Assembly: GCA_003427395.1 (NCBI GenBank)
Contig: BFEA01000350.1
Coordinates: forward strand, 799,036 to 836,609
Source: Chara braunii
Lineage: Eukaryota; Streptophyta; Charophyceae; Charales; Characeae
Reading direction: 5' to 3'
DNA length: 37,574 nucleotides
Shown here: positions 1 to 11,296 of the stretch, in pieces
Numbering within the stretch: the first letter of the stretch is position 1
Layout: each line of letters opens with the position of its first letter
The notes under the pieces: generated by a model
Told to the model about the DNA's origin: nothing
Databases searched by the model: none
What the model saw: only the letters and a program-made list of their open reading frames with translations
Translations under genes and position numbers: made by a program

Positions 1-81
<81 letters not shown>

Positions 82-86
82 ACACA
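1..86. repeat. (CT)n followed by (CA)n microsatellite
   Basis: About 32 bp of CT dinucleotides run directly into about 54 bp of CA dinucleotides with a few TA interruptions. It borders the satellite array that follows, in which CA tracts recur. Confidence 0.95.
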
Positions 87-2400
87 TGAAAGTTGAAACA
101 AAGTTTGTACCTAAAAGATTAACGCAGAATTTGAAGGCCCTAACCGAAAGACCTAAGCAAATACTATAACAAAAAGATAAAAGTCATAAGTGAAGACCAT
201 AAATGAAGGCCCTAAGTGAAGGACCTATTGATTCCAACCAATATTGACTAAAATCCCTAAGTGAAGGCTATTGATTCTAATCAATATTGACTAAAAACCC
301 TAAGTGAAGGCTATAATTGTACGTTAAAGCCCTAAATGAAGGTTATAACTGAACAAGCAAGACGAAGCAATTAAGCAATAAAAACCCTAAGATAATGAGC
401 AAACATCATTTCCCAAAACCCATCATTTCTTCAAAGGCTATAACAAAAAAACAAAGGTCGTAAGCGAATGCCCTATTTATTCAAACCAATGTTCACTAAA
501 AACCCTAACGAAGGCTATTGATTCTAATCACACACACACACACACACACACAAACAAACAAAGATCAAAGCACAATTTGAAGGTCCTAAGTGAAAGACCT
601 AAACAAAGGCTATAACAAAAAGACAAAGGCCCTAAGTGAAGAAATCGTACATTAGATCATATGATCTTTTCACGAAAATATAAAAAACAATTTGAAAATT
701 CACTAATACCACTAAATATTCGCTGTGCCAATTCGATACATTTTTTATTTTTTTCAAACAACCATGTGTGGGCGAAGCCGTAACTGAATGCTATTGATTG
801 TAATCAAGGTCGACTAAAAACCCTAAGTGAAGGTTATAATTTTACGTTGAAACCCTAAGTGAAGGCTATAACTGAACAAGCAAGACATAAGCAATTAAGC
901 AATGAAAGCCCTAAGATAATGAGCAAACATCCATTCCCAAAGCCCATCATTTCTTCAAAGGCCATAACAAAAAGACAAAGGTCCTAAGTGAAGGTCTTAT
1001 TGATTCTAACGAATGTTGATTAAAAACCCTAAGTGAACGCTATTGATTCATATCAATGTTGATTAAAAACCATAAGTGAAGGCTATAATTGCACGTTTAA
1101 GCCCTAGGTGAAAGCTATAATTGAACAAGCAAGACAGAAACAATTAGGCAATGAAAACCCTAAGATATTAAGCAAAAATCATTTCCAAAAACCCATCATT
1201 TCTTCAAAGGCTAAAACAAAAACACAAAGACCATAAACGAAGACCTTATTTATTATAACCAATACTGCCTCAACCACGTACTAGTCGGCAGATCTGGTGC
1301 AGACAGATGTGAACGTTGCTTTCCGCTAGGCGCCTACAGAAAACAAGTACCGGCAGACCCAGTCCCACAATGTACAAGAGACAACTTTGACAATTTTTTG
1401 TCCTCGCACACACACACATACACACACACACACGCACACATACACACACATGAAAGTTGAAACAAAGTTTGTAGCTAAAAGATCAAACCACAATTTGAAG
1501 GCGCTAACCGAAAGACCTAAGCAAAGGCTATAACAAAAATATAAAGGTCCTAAGTGAAGGCCGTAAATGAAGGCCCTAAGTGAAGGCCCTATTGATTCCA
1601 ACCAATGTTGACTAAAAGCCTTAAGTGAAGGCTAGTGATTGTAATCAATGTTGACTAGAAGCCCTAAGTCAAGGCTATAATTGTACATTGAAGCCCTAAG
1701 TGAAGGCTATAACTAAACAAGCAAGACGAACCAATTAAGCAATCAAAGCCCTAAGATAATGAACAAACATCCTTTCCCAAAGCCCATCATTTCTTCAAAG
1801 GCTATAACAAAAAAACAAAGGGCGTAAGCGAAGACCCTATTTATTCAAATCAATGTTAATTAAAAGCCTTAACGAAGGCTATTGATTATAATCACACACA
1901 CACACACATACACATATACACACACACACACACTCACACACACACACACACAAACAAAGATCAAAACACAATTTGAAGACCCTAAATGAAAGACCTAAAC
2001 AAAGACTATAACAAAAAGACAAAGGTCCTCAGTGAAGACCGTAAAAAAAAGATAAAGGCCCTAACTGAAGGTCATAACTGAAGGTCTTAAATGAAGGCCC
2101 TATTGATTTCAACCAATGTTGACTAACAGCCCTAAGTGAAGGCTATTCATTCTAATCAATGTTGACTAAAAGCCTTAAGTGAAGGCTATAATTACACGTT
2201 TAAGCCCCAAGTGAAAGCTATAATTGAACAAGCAAGACAAAAACAATTAATCAATAAAAGTCCTAAGATATTAAGCAAACATCCTTTCCCAAAACCCATA
2301 ATTTTTTCAAAGGCTATAACAAAAATACAAAGACCCTAACCGAAGGCCCTATATATTCTAACCAATGTTGTCGCAACCACATACTAGTGGTTTAAACAAA
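87..2400. repeat. Satellite-like array built on a CCCTAAGTGAAGG motif
   Basis: The motif CCCTAAGTGAAGG and close variants occur at least a dozen times, interspersed with 'gattctaatcaatgttgac' type segments. A longer module (caagcaagac...aattaagcaat...gcccatcatttcttcaaagg) recurs near 353, 875, 1121, 1712 and 2229. CA tracts lie near 527, 1409 and 1892. Landmark pairs at about 86/1449 and 552/1951 give a higher-order unit of roughly 1.36-1.40 kb, present in a little under two copies. Reading frames here are open only over short stretches and have no protein-like character. No gene is supported. Confidence 0.85.
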
Positions 2401-3113
2401 CAAGTTCATTAAAGGACCTAAGAGAAGGCTAAGTGAAAAACTAAATTGTAAGAAAAAGTTATAATTAAAAGCCTTAAATGAAGAACATGAATGAAAAATA
2501 AACATCTTTTGTCAAACCTCAAACACAAAATGACTGATATTTCTCATAAGTTGCATTCTTTGTCGTGTATTCATTGAAATATTTTCAAAATGCTGAAGAA
2601 TGATGTATGAGGTATGTACATATTTTTATTTTAACATATACTTAATCTTAAAAGATTAAAAAAAAAAAATCAAACCGCACTAAAAATAAAATATTTAAAA
2701 AATAACTTCAATACAATTTCAACAACAAAATTATTCATTTAAAAAAAAAAGCTTCATAATTATAATATTATTATATATCTAACAAAAAAATTAACGACGA
2801 ATCAAAATGAAAAACTTTTACAAAAACGTCGTTAAACATATAATAATAACAAAGATGAAATACTTAAAAAACAACGATTAACATATCATGTTTGTAAATC
2901 TTTATAAAACGAAATAAAACAGGAATAAAAAAAAACAAAACGACATCAATCTTATAATAATAGAAAACAACAAATTCTTAAAAAACAATGACTTGCATAT
3001 CACAATCGAAAAACAAAACATAATAAAAAATATAAAAACATACAACAACACAAAACGCAAAATGAAAAACAAGTCAATCCAAACGCAATTTCAATCAACA
3101 TACACGTTTAAAA
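2401..3113. other. AT-rich intergenic stretch
   Basis: Very A-rich DNA with many short A runs and AAACAA-type words. It lies between the satellite array and the Helitron remnant and could be the decayed 5' flank of that element. I see no ORF, RNA gene or clear repeat unit. Confidence 0.6.
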
Positions 3114-4772
3114 ATGCTTGCTCGTCAACAACCATCAAATAACAAAGACTTTCTTGCATGATTTAAAACTATCACAAAAGAACACAAACAACAAATTCTA
3201 GATGAACTTATAGATGATTTAAGTCAAAATGCTATAGCGGAAAAGATCTGTTGCATATGTGATCGATTAGAACTACAAACTGATTTATCGAGCTATTCTA
3301 CAAACAATCATGCAACATTAGAACAAATGCGATCATGTTTGTATTGTCCCGATGATACCTTACCTCCACCTCTACAACAATATTATGATTGCTCAAATAT
3401 CTCTCCCGCATTTGCAAATATTATGCTTTCAAGAGCAGACATTCACAAAATCACTGATACAAATATTATATTCGATATTTGCATACAATGTAACACATCA
3501 TTATTTAAAAAACCAAACAAACCACGACTCCCAAATTTTGCAATTGCTAACCATTTCTTTATTGGTCGTTCACCATCTACAATTCTTTATCCAATATGAT
3601 AAGAAATAGTAATGACAAGTCTCATCACTATTCTAGCACAAACAAGAATCATGCGAGGCAGTTTTCATCGAGCAATTTATTCTCATTTGTTGCTTTTTGA
3701 TGCTATTCCGGGACCGCTAGCAACTTTGTTGCCACGTCAACTAAATACAGATTCAATTTACAGAATCATCTTAGCGGGACCTTTCACAAATGACCAATTT
3801 ACACAAATAAAAAAATTACACGCAGTATGACATGATGTTGTTTTAAAATTACTTTCATTTTATAAATTATACGATCCGTTTTACAAAAATATTACACTCG
3901 ATAATTAAGTTCTCAAACAAAAAATACGGATACAAGTTGATAACTTCATTCCTGCATCATGGATTAATCATATAAATGATTGACACATAACTAAGAAAAT
4001 AGACAATGAACCGGACGCTATAAATTTTTCTCTTGATTGTATTGACGAAAAAACCTATATAGAAAAACCAGTTATTTTTACACATTCAATGACAACAATC
4101 GACGATTTCATAGAACAACAAATTATGCATCAACATCTAGAAACAATTAACGATACAATGCTTTTTACAGTCAATTCGTCATCAAAATTTGCAAATGCAT
4201 TCGATTCTGCATTAGATGCAAAAATATTTTCTCACCTCTTTCCTTTTGGAAGAGGTTTTTCAAAAGAACTTGATCGAAGAGTTCCTGTATCCAAAGAACT
4301 TTATGTGAAACATTATTGCTTACTAAGTCATAGACGTTTTGCACAAGATTGCCATTATGTATAAGCCTCATTCGATAAACGAGCACTCGATCGAGGCTAC
4401 AAAATTGTCAGCATAACATGCAACTTCCACCATCTACACAGAAACCAATATCAAATATTACAACTGAACAGTTACGAATTGGTTTGGAAAACAATCGTCG
4501 ACGACGTTGTGAACATCCTCCATTGCCAGTTACTGCCACAGTCAATACATTTTTGAAAACTGTTGAATGCAGTGCTGTATATATTTGGGGAAGCAATGCA
4601 GAACGTCGTGCTCGAAGACAAAAAGCATTTGCAACATGCGATTGATTCGGACAACCGTGTTTTTTCTTGACAATCACACCCGACACAAATATGTTGCTCA
4701 CGTTCGCATCATACGCCGATATTTTAAATATATCAGATTTTATAAATACATTTGAACATACACCACACAGTT
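3114..4772 (+). pseudogene. Decayed Helitron-type Rep/helicase protein, N-terminal part
   Basis: Helitron proteins combine a HUH Rep nuclease with a helicase; only the region before and at the start of the Rep domain is visible here. One frame runs from an ATG at 3114 to about 4410, interrupted by stops at 3159, 3597, 3600, 3828, 3906, 3981 and 4362. It then continues in another frame from about 4418 to 4772, with a stop at 4643. Three CxxC pairs (about 3252-3260, 3336-3347, 3480-3491) and a block reading LPNFAIANHFFIG resemble the zinc-binding region that precedes Helitron Rep domains. The stretch HLFPFGRGF...LYVKHYCLLSHRRFAQD (4231-4350) and then FGQPCFFLTITPD (about 4646-4684) match the Helitron_like_N pattern. 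No HUH motif, tyrosine or helicase follows, so the copy is truncated. Family assignment is by motif recognition without a search. Confidence 0.75.
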
Positions 4773-4873
4773 AGGAACATTATACATCTCAGTTTCATGC
4801 AGTTAGCGTGGTATAATTTTACATGCAAACTATGTTGCTGTGCAGATTCTTGACAATCACACCCGACACAAAT
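4664..4873. repeat. 27-bp exact direct repeat, 183 bp apart, in the Helitron remnant
   Basis: A 27-bp word beginning TTCTTGACAATCACACC occurs at 4664-4690 and again at 4847-4873. The offset of 183 bp is a multiple of three, so both copies encode the same residues (FLTITPDTN) in one frame. The DNA between them is not duplicated. Confidence 0.9.
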
Positions 4874-5181
4874 TGATTGGAGAAAGGATATAGTGATCGG
4901 AGGCCCGGTGGACGATGTCAATGCATGGCGTGAGGTTGAAACAAAAGCGGTCTTTTTATGTGATGCTATAGGCAGTGCTCTCGTCCCAAATTCTGACTTC
5001 GTACGTATGAACTACATTTTAATGTTTTCGAAGAAGGCTTGGGCCGAAAAACCACAACATCTGACCTTCGGATCGACGTTTAAGACGCTGAACGATTATA
5101 GCAGCGACGCGACAGTTTGCCGTCGTCGGTAGTTCTTGTACAGAATCTGTCATTTTTATTTTGATCGTAATTTATATTTTT
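4874..5181. other. Unassigned DNA with one weak ORF
   Basis: An open frame at 4893-5132 (79 codons, GTG start) directly follows the Helitron remnant. Its product has mixed composition but no motif I recognise. It could be chance or the flank beyond a transposon breakpoint. Confidence 0.35.
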
Positions 5182-5291
5182 CAGAGAGAGAGACGTTTAT
5201 AGAGAGTGTGAGGTTAAGAGAGAGAGGTATAGAGAGAGATAGAGAGAGAGAGACATTCAGAGAGGAAGAGAAGTTTAGAGAGAGAAAAAAA

Positions 5292-5355
<64 letters not shown>

Positions 5356-5372
5356 TTTAAGAGAGAGACATT

Positions 5373-5434
<62 letters not shown>

Positions 5435-5450
5435 AGTCATCCGGAGAGGA
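5182..5450. repeat. Long purine-rich (GA)n tract
   Basis: About 270 bp of nearly uninterrupted purines on the plus strand, dominated by GA dinucleotides. The Arg/Glu-rich ORF on one strand and the Ser/Leu-rich ORF on the other are by-products of the repeat. Confidence 0.95.
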
Positions 5451-5619
5451 AGGGAGAGAGGCATTCAAAGAGAGGTTTAAAGACGTGGACATTTAGTCAT
5501 ACTATGTGTATAAGCATAGAGAGGATAGACAAATGTACATTTATATGAAAATATTGACATTGAGATATTTTGGAACTCTTGTGACTCGATATGTACATGT
5601 GTGTGTGTTCATTTTGTGG

Positions 5620-5671
5620 ATATATATGTACATATATATAAATATATATATGCAAATATATATCTTGATAG

Positions 5672-5708
<37 letters not shown>

Positions 5709-5745
5709 TATATATACATACATATATATATATATCTTTACACAT
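5620..5745. repeat. (AT)n microsatellite tract
   Basis: TATA dinucleotide runs interrupted by single substitutions. It lies inside a roughly 1.2-kb stretch (5451-6640) where I see no gene. A short (TC)n run lies at about 5861-5886. Confidence 0.9.
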
Positions 5746-6069
5746 CGGTACATGTATATATTTATACACATGTGTGCACACAAAGATTTGTAATATATGA
5801 ATGTGTTCGGAGGAAATTATATTAGTGCGTATCCTTCCATACTTTTGCTATATATTCGACATTCTCTCTCTCTCTCTCTCTCTCTTATACACAAACAGAA
5901 ACATGCACAGACACTAGAGACAGGAGTAAAGGTGTATATGCAACTAATGCATATTTACATTTTTACGAAGTGCTTTGACACAATAACACATATGTGCAGG
6001 CATATGAATGTGGGACATTCCAATATAGGCATTTGACATTATAACAAACCTCCTTTGGTGTGAATATAG

Positions 6070-6210
6070 AAGACATATAAAGATACTTCGTGCAGAACAT
6101 GTGCCCAGTCTCTATATGAAGATACTTCATGCAACAGAACATATTTCTATGCAGAAGCACCAGCACGTGAAGTATCTATATGGAGTACTTCCATATGAAG
6201 ATACTTTATG
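6070..6210. repeat. Short degenerate direct repeats
   Basis: The phrase tatgaagatacttcatgca recurs three times with one or two changes (near 6076, 6115 and 6195). No coding potential is evident. Confidence 0.6.
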
Positions 6211-6804
6211 CAATATAGGCTGACAATTTACCTTTAATCTGTATCTGCCATTTATTTATTGAACTGATTGACTCAAGGTGTTATGGGTGGACATAAAGTC
6301 TCCCTATCTTCTGTGAACCGACTACTGAGTGCATTTCACTTTATAGTCGATGGGAAAAAACACGGCCCGGATGACATCTTCACTGGCGATGTTTTTGGTG
6401 GAGGGGAAAAAAAGGTAGAAGAGACATCTAAGTGGTTCAAATTATCATTGTTAATCAACGGAATGAAAACTTTGATAAATCACATTTTTTTTATTATATA
6501 TTTTGAAGATCAGAAATATCATTGAAAGATGAGAAACAGATGTTTTGCTTTAGACAAAACATAATTATCTATAAAAGTGCGCTAACGTTGAATCATTGTT
6601 GTTGTTTGTGAACTATGTTATTGTATTTGTGGTGAATGTTTGTGCAGGTTCTTATTTCGCAGCTTGAAAGTTACGATGGACATCTCTCAGTGGATGACTT
6701 CTGCAATTTGGCATGAACGAAAGGCATATCCTTTCCCTCCCTGCGCGCTGCACGTTCGTGGATCTAAAGAATGTACGAACATCGACGACTCGAGTAAGGC
6801 GAAC
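6211..6804. other. No supported gene
   Basis: Mixed-composition DNA. An 85-codon ORF at 6268-6525 shows no recognisable domain and ends in an AT-rich run, so I do not call it a gene. Confidence 0.5.
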
Positions 6805-6837
6805 TTCAAGTCCGATCCATGGATGACGGTGGTAGAC

Positions 6838-6861
6838 AAAATACCCTTACAAGGGTATTTT
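6838..6861. repeat. Perfect 11-bp inverted repeat with 2-nt loop
   Basis: AAAATACCCTT, then AC, then AAGGGTATTTT. The corresponding site in family A copy 2 (about 28110-28135) is imperfect. Confidence 0.95.
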
Positions 6862-7065
6862 GCCATGTCTTTGCATTCGACACGGTGGCGGCGTCGGCTA
6901 CCATGACGGAGCCAGTTTGGAATGAAGGGGGTGTGCACGCTTGGCATGACAGTGAAAGCAAATTCCTCGGCCACTTAGGCCGGGGCAAAATCGGTGAGAA
7001 AATTTCGTTAAGTGTTTGCTCGCGTTATTATGACGCGCGCCGTGGTGATTAGGATCAGTAGTAAT

Positions 7066-7092
7066 ACCCCTCGACAGAAGAGGTCGAGGGGT
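7066..7092. repeat. Perfect 10-bp hairpin, 7-nt loop
   Basis: ACCCCTCGAC and GTCGAGGGGT flank a 7-nt loop. The equivalent position in copy 2 is a weaker hairpin. Confidence 0.95.
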
Positions 7093-7345
7093 CAGTTGGG
7101 TTGATGTTGTGTCAGGTAGATATACGACACGCACTGAAACTTGGTCTGATACCTGTCTATATACCGGTACCAGGGGCTTAAAAATTTTTCAATTTTTCGG
7201 CCTCCGAGTCGAGTACCCGTCACATCTACCTCTACTTGGTGTGGTATCGGCCTACCCGCCACTTGAGTGATTACCCCACTGAGACCCTTGATGCCGCAGC
7301 CAAGGCTAAGTACCGGCCCTTCGGGCCTTCCGATGAAATACGTGC

Positions 7346-7372
7346 CCTTGAGGGTCACGCGTGCCCTCAAGG
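7346..7372. repeat. Perfect 9-bp hairpin, 9-nt loop
   Basis: CCTTGAGGG and CCCTCAAGG flank TCACGCGTG, whose last eight bases are themselves palindromic. Confidence 0.95.
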
Positions 7373-7499
7373 CGACGGACATTCAGATAGGCACGCAGAT
7401 TAGCAAGCGTGCAGTCTAGCGCAGGCTAGAATGGGCTCAGGCCATTGGTTGGACTGAGGCACGTTACTTTATACTAGAGCTACTCCCCTTCTACTCGAA

Positions 7500-7580
7500 G
7501 TGGGAGCTAGCTTAGTAGGTTTCAGTACTAGTTGATATGTGGGGGATCTGGGGATCAAGACCCGCCGCCCTCCGAGCTAA
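7500..7580 (+). other. Degenerate tRNA-like module (A box and B box)
   Basis: TAGCTTAGTAG at 7508 resembles a Pol III A box, and GGATCAAGACC at 7552 resembles a B box. Their starts are exactly 44 nt apart, the normal spacing from tRNA position 8 to 52. The homologous module in the inverted copy (27311-27395) keeps the same spacing. No clean cloverleaf can be folded by hand, so this is a tRNA-derived remnant such as a SINE head, not a functional tRNA gene. Confidence 0.45.
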
Positions 7581-7633
7581 CTTCCTTTTGACAGGGAGCT
7601 CTACTGTTCGTTTTGTCTGGGTTTGAACGGCCG

Positions 7634-7660
7634 GGACTCGAACCCTCGACCTCTTTAGCA
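7634..7660 (-). other. B-box-like tRNA T-arm remnant
   Basis: On the minus strand GGTTCGAGTCC matches the Pol III B-box consensus exactly, within 'gaggtcgagggttcgagtcc'. No good A box lies at the expected distance. The inverted family A copy carries GGTTCAAGTCC at 27252-27262 on the plus strand. It could instead be a relic of a tRNA-complementary primer site. Confidence 0.35.
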
Positions 7661-7742
7661 GGGTGAGTTGTGGTAGTTGCCTCGTTGAAACGAGACACTA
7701 CACGTGGTAGTTAGTAATAGTTCTTGTTATATTCGTTTATTC

Positions 7743-7772
7743 TTTATTTTATTTTATTTTATTTTATTTAGA
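7743..7772. repeat. (TTTTA)n short tandem repeat
   Basis: Five to six TTTTA pentamers at the distal end of family A copy 1. Confidence 0.85.
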
Positions 7773-8460
7773 AAAATAGATTCGTTTCTCTTTACCCGTG
7801 AACACTACTTCCCATAGTCGTTTTGGTGAATCTACACCTGAAAGCCGGGCGGATTCGAGGCCCTTGACCATCCCTACCGTGCCGCATCTATCTATAGCAC
7901 GGGGGCCCCTTCCTTGGAGAGAGAGCAAGCCACCGCGAGATCGCGCAGAGGCGAGATCGGGAAAACGACTGCTAGCTGGAGAGAACGCACAAAGGCGAAG
8001 GGTGGAGCGCGAGAACACTAGGAGAGACCACACGTAAAGAGGAAAGAACCGCGAGAGAGAAGGAGGGGGGAACGCGGAGAAGGAGAAGGTGATCGCACGA
8101 AAGAGAGAAGGAAAAGAGGTATTAGTCGAAGGAGGAAACTTACCTGATTCGATAAACAAGCCACGGCGGCGACGACAAACCCGGCAAAGACGGACAGCGT
8201 GTATGCTAGAAAACGAATGTGGAGACACACGAAAAGGGGAAGGAGAGAGAAGGGAGAGAGGTAGGAGGAGAAGAAGGAGAAAAAAAGGGAGAAGTCGAGA
8301 TAGAATACCTACCTGACCGCACGGTCGGACGACGACGAGGTAACGGTGTGACGACGACGACAGCTCGATGACGACGGCTCGACGAAGACAGTAATAGCGA
8401 CGGGAACGGGAGAAAGAACGAGTAAGTCTCGTTTCCTCGCGGCCGATCCCCGTGCTTCCA
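7773..8460. other. Purine-rich, GC-richer unassigned region
   Basis: GA-rich DNA with GACGAC runs near 8325-8395. ORFs on both strands (for example 7764-8228 minus, Arg/Ser-rich) reflect composition. I see no splice-supported gene or recognisable domain. Confidence 0.5.
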
Positions 8461-8475
8461 TCAATAGGAGGAACA

Positions 8476-8481
8476 AATGAA

Positions 8482-8528
<47 letters not shown>

Positions 8529-8550
8529 GTAAATAAGTAAATAAATAAAA
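8476..8550. repeat. (AAAT)n microsatellite
   Basis: About seventeen AAAT tetramers with a few G substitutions, directly before a family B copy. Confidence 0.95.
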
Positions 8551-8760
8551 TAGAAATCGAATGAATGTACCCCTACAACGTGGGGTTATACACTACCACA
8601 TTGTGTGTGCTATGTATGTGTGTATGTGTGTGTGTGAGACAGACAGAGAGAAAGTTCTCCTTCTCCCGCTTCTCAGTCCACCATCTCCCTCTCTCCCTCT
8701 CATTATCTGACTTCACTGGGTCAGCAGTCTACGAGAGAAAGAGAGAGAGAGAAAGCTTGG
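8551..8760 (+). repeat. Dispersed repeat family B copy, with GT and GA tracts
   Basis: The pattern 'cgaatgaat...acgtgg...tatacactaccacat' followed by a GT-rich run is shared with copies near 9955, 10485, 10617 and 11297. It occurs in reverse orientation near 25166-25280 and 26156-26330. Confidence 0.6.
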
Positions 8761-9296
8761 TGACGTTAGATCCAGACTCGACTTTTTGGCTTCAGACATA
8801 CAACGAGGGATCACCCGGGGCCGGCATCGCAGACTTGGTGTTGACGACATTCCATTTTTCCATCTTCTTCGTCTAATCCCCTCCTCATCGTATGTGTATG
8901 TCTGACCTGACGCTTCCTCTCTTTGTATAGCGCCAGACTCCTCCACCATCTTGTGATGAGCATGATGTATGTTTGATCTGCGTTGAAACAATGATTGGGC
9001 TAGTCATCAGTTGTCTAGCATTCTGCTTCACTATCTAATACTACATAATAAAGGTCGGTCAGGCCAGATCTCGTATTTAAATCTTCCCTCCGATATTCGA
9101 CATCATTTTGTACACATCAGAATGCACATTGCTAGTTGAGATTTCGCTGGTACAACATTGTCGTTCAATCCTTTTTATCACATTGCGGACCCTCGGCTAT
9201 TGCGTACGTCGCCCATCAGGGGGATGTAACAGAGAGGGAGAGAGAGAGGTCGAAAGAAAAGAAAGGAGAGATAAATGGAAAGGAAAGGTGAGGGAG
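8761..9296. other. No supported gene
   Basis: Mixed-composition DNA with short ORFs lacking any recognisable domain. It ends in a purine-rich stretch before the A run. Confidence 0.5.
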
Positions 9297-9340
<44 letters not shown>

Positions 9341-9341
9341 G

Positions 9342-9370
<29 letters not shown>
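9297..9370. repeat. Two poly(A) runs (38 and 29 nt)
   Basis: A38 at 9297-9334, a short G-containing break, then A29 at 9342-9370. They could be slippage products or the tail of a retroposed sequence on the plus strand. No target-site duplication is obvious. Confidence 0.9.
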
Positions 9371-9372
<2 letters not shown>

Positions 9373-9940
9373 GAAGATGAAGGGAGGGGAAGACTGAAGA
9401 GGGAGAAAGCAGGTTAATCGAGCACTTATTTTTCAGGCCCATTATAAGAAAACCAGACAGTCACTTTAACAACACTTTACACCAATCTATAGAGTGCACT
9501 TCTTACGACCCCATCACAGAAAAAAACCCTAAAAAAAACAATTAAAAACATATAAAACAGCAACCCAAAGGTGCATTTCCATTAAATTTGGCCCAAAAAA
9601 AACTCGACCAATTTCAGAAATTTTAGAAATCTTAATAGCGCAAATTCTAAAACTGCAAATAACCCCAAATTTCATATACGGCAACCCTATCAAAATGCAT
9701 ATATAGCAAAAACTTAAAATTCCAAAAAAACATGAAATTTGAGCCAAAAACCCTAATTTCAGAAATTTCAGGCCGGAAAACCAGATGCCCCGTTAACCTC
9801 TTGTGAAGAGGGAAGGAGGAGAGAAAGATCGAAGAGAGATGGAAGGGAGAAGGTAGGAGATTGAGAAGGAGAGAGAGATATTGAGTGAGAAACGCAACGG
9901 TGAACAAATAAGTCTCCAGCCCTGGACTGGACTCACGGTA
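9371..9940. other. AT-rich stretch, no supported gene
   Basis: Contains repeated words such as 'ccctaaaa' and 'aatttcagaaattt'. No ORF with protein-like character. Confidence 0.5.
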
Positions 9941-10215
9941 TTTGCATCTATAGATGAGCAAATTTGAATGAATCTTCCACCAGGGCATGAAAATATACGT
10001 ACTACACGTATGTGTGTGTGCGAGTGTGTGTGTGTACATAGGCACGTGTGTGAGTGAGCACTCGTGTGTGTGTATACGAATAGTGTGTATGTGGGTGTGA
10101 GAGAGAGAGTTCTTCTTTTTTCCCTTCTAAGTCCACTATCGCTTCCTCCTCTCCTCCCTGTCTGACTTCTCAGTATCTGCGGACTACGTGAGAGAGAGAG
10201 AGAGTTTCCAGCCGT
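9941..10215 (+). repeat. Family B copy with expanded GT and GA tracts
   Basis: 'gatgagcaaatttgaatgaatctt...gaaaatatacgtactacacgtatg' followed by about 100 bp of GT-rich and then GA-rich DNA. Confidence 0.6.
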
Positions 10216-10475
10216 ACACACAGGAAGATGAAGGATGGCTACGTCGATCGATCGTTAGGACAAGCCAAAAGTATGGAAGTAAGTACTACGTCCAACCATG
10301 ATATTTTCATAGATAAGAATGCGCAAAGTCGGAATGTATCTTCTGCTAGAACATCGGGATAAACACTGTTACACGTTGAGAAAAAGAAGGATTTCTGAGC
10401 CATGCACGTGGAGAGATAGAAGAGGTTACTTCGAACGATCGATAAAAATGAAAGTAAAAATATACACCCCATCAA
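10216..10475. other. No supported gene
   Basis: Unassigned DNA between two family B copies. Confidence 0.5.
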
Positions 10476-10700
10476 TAGGATGAGCAAAATCGAATGAATC
10501 TCCTCGAAGAATATGGAAATATACACTGCTACGTGTATGTATGTATGTGTATGCGTGTGTGCATACTGATCGTGCGGAAGGCTTCACGGTACCTCGGTAA
10601 GTACGGTGTGCGGGACCGAATGAGCCTGCAGCTGGAAATATAGAAATATACACTGCGATGTATGTGTGGGTGTGTGAGTGTGGAGAAAGAGAGAGGGGTC
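10476..10700 (+). repeat. Two adjacent family B copies
   Basis: The phrase 'gaatgaatctcc...ggaaatatacactgctacgtgtatg' starts near 10485. A second, shorter version 'ggaaatatagaaatatacactgcgatgtatg' starts near 10635. Confidence 0.6.
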
Positions 10701-11296
10701 TTGGAGTAAGCAGAAAACGAGGGGGCTAGATCAAGGAGGAGTACACCGATGGGCATGTCTGATTGGGTACAAATATCGATAATTCCAGTTATTTTGGTGG
10801 TCTTGAACCTTCCCCTGATCGGGGCTAGATTCGTGTACGTGGTGCCTGAGGTCGTAATCGTGTGGCGGAAGAAGAAGAAGAAGAAGAAGAAGAAGAAGAA
10901 GAAAAAGAAGAAGAAGAAGAAGGGGAAAGAAAAGGGGAGAAGGAAGAAGGAGAAGACTACTTACTTGATTCGAGCGAAGGTTGGGACCTTGTACTTGAGT
11001 TACGAAGGAATCTCTGCGCACACTTTGGTGATTTCCAGTTTGCAAGGGATGGGCAAGTCGATCTCTGGTGATCAATCGGAACCCAAGGCGTTTCTCTCGG
11101 TGGGCTTCACGACAGTTCACCCATAGATGCAGGAAATCGCAGTTCTCGGGACTTCTCATGTTGTAGTGCTGGTTATGGATCGTTACGTTCACCGTCACTC
11201 ATCCTCTCGCCATGATTGGCGATTGATCGCCAACTAGCGATCATTTGGGGGCAGCCTTGACCTGCATCCACTATGCAAAGTAATTTTCCTACCGCT
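10701..11296. other. Unassigned DNA with a (GAA)n tract
   Basis: GAA trinucleotides occupy about 10866-10925. The 125-codon plus-strand ORF at 10749 and the 155-codon minus-strand ORF pass through this tract and owe their length to it. Confidence 0.6.

Larger units (their letters stand above)
6805..7735 (+). repeat. Dispersed repeat family A, copy 1
   Basis: About 0.9 kb that is matched, in reverse complement and in the same internal order, by 27170-28145. Shared landmarks include the 'tacaagggtatttt' hairpin, 'cattcgacacggtg', 'gacggagccag', 'gtgtgcacgct', 'ggcctccgagtc', 'taccggcccttc' and the tRNA-like module near the end. By eye the copies are about 75-80% identical. The region is rich in perfect hairpins and carries no ORF of substance. 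The family could be a non-autonomous retroelement or an LTR fragment. Orientation is arbitrary, set by the order of landmarks in this copy. Confidence 0.75.

Noticed and set aside
87-2400. Interstitial telomere
   Set aside because: CCCTAA occurs only as part of the longer CCCTAAGTGAAGG motif and is never in uninterrupted heptamer tandem.
9108-9380. Lys-rich ORF
   Set aside because: Produced by translation of the poly(A) runs.
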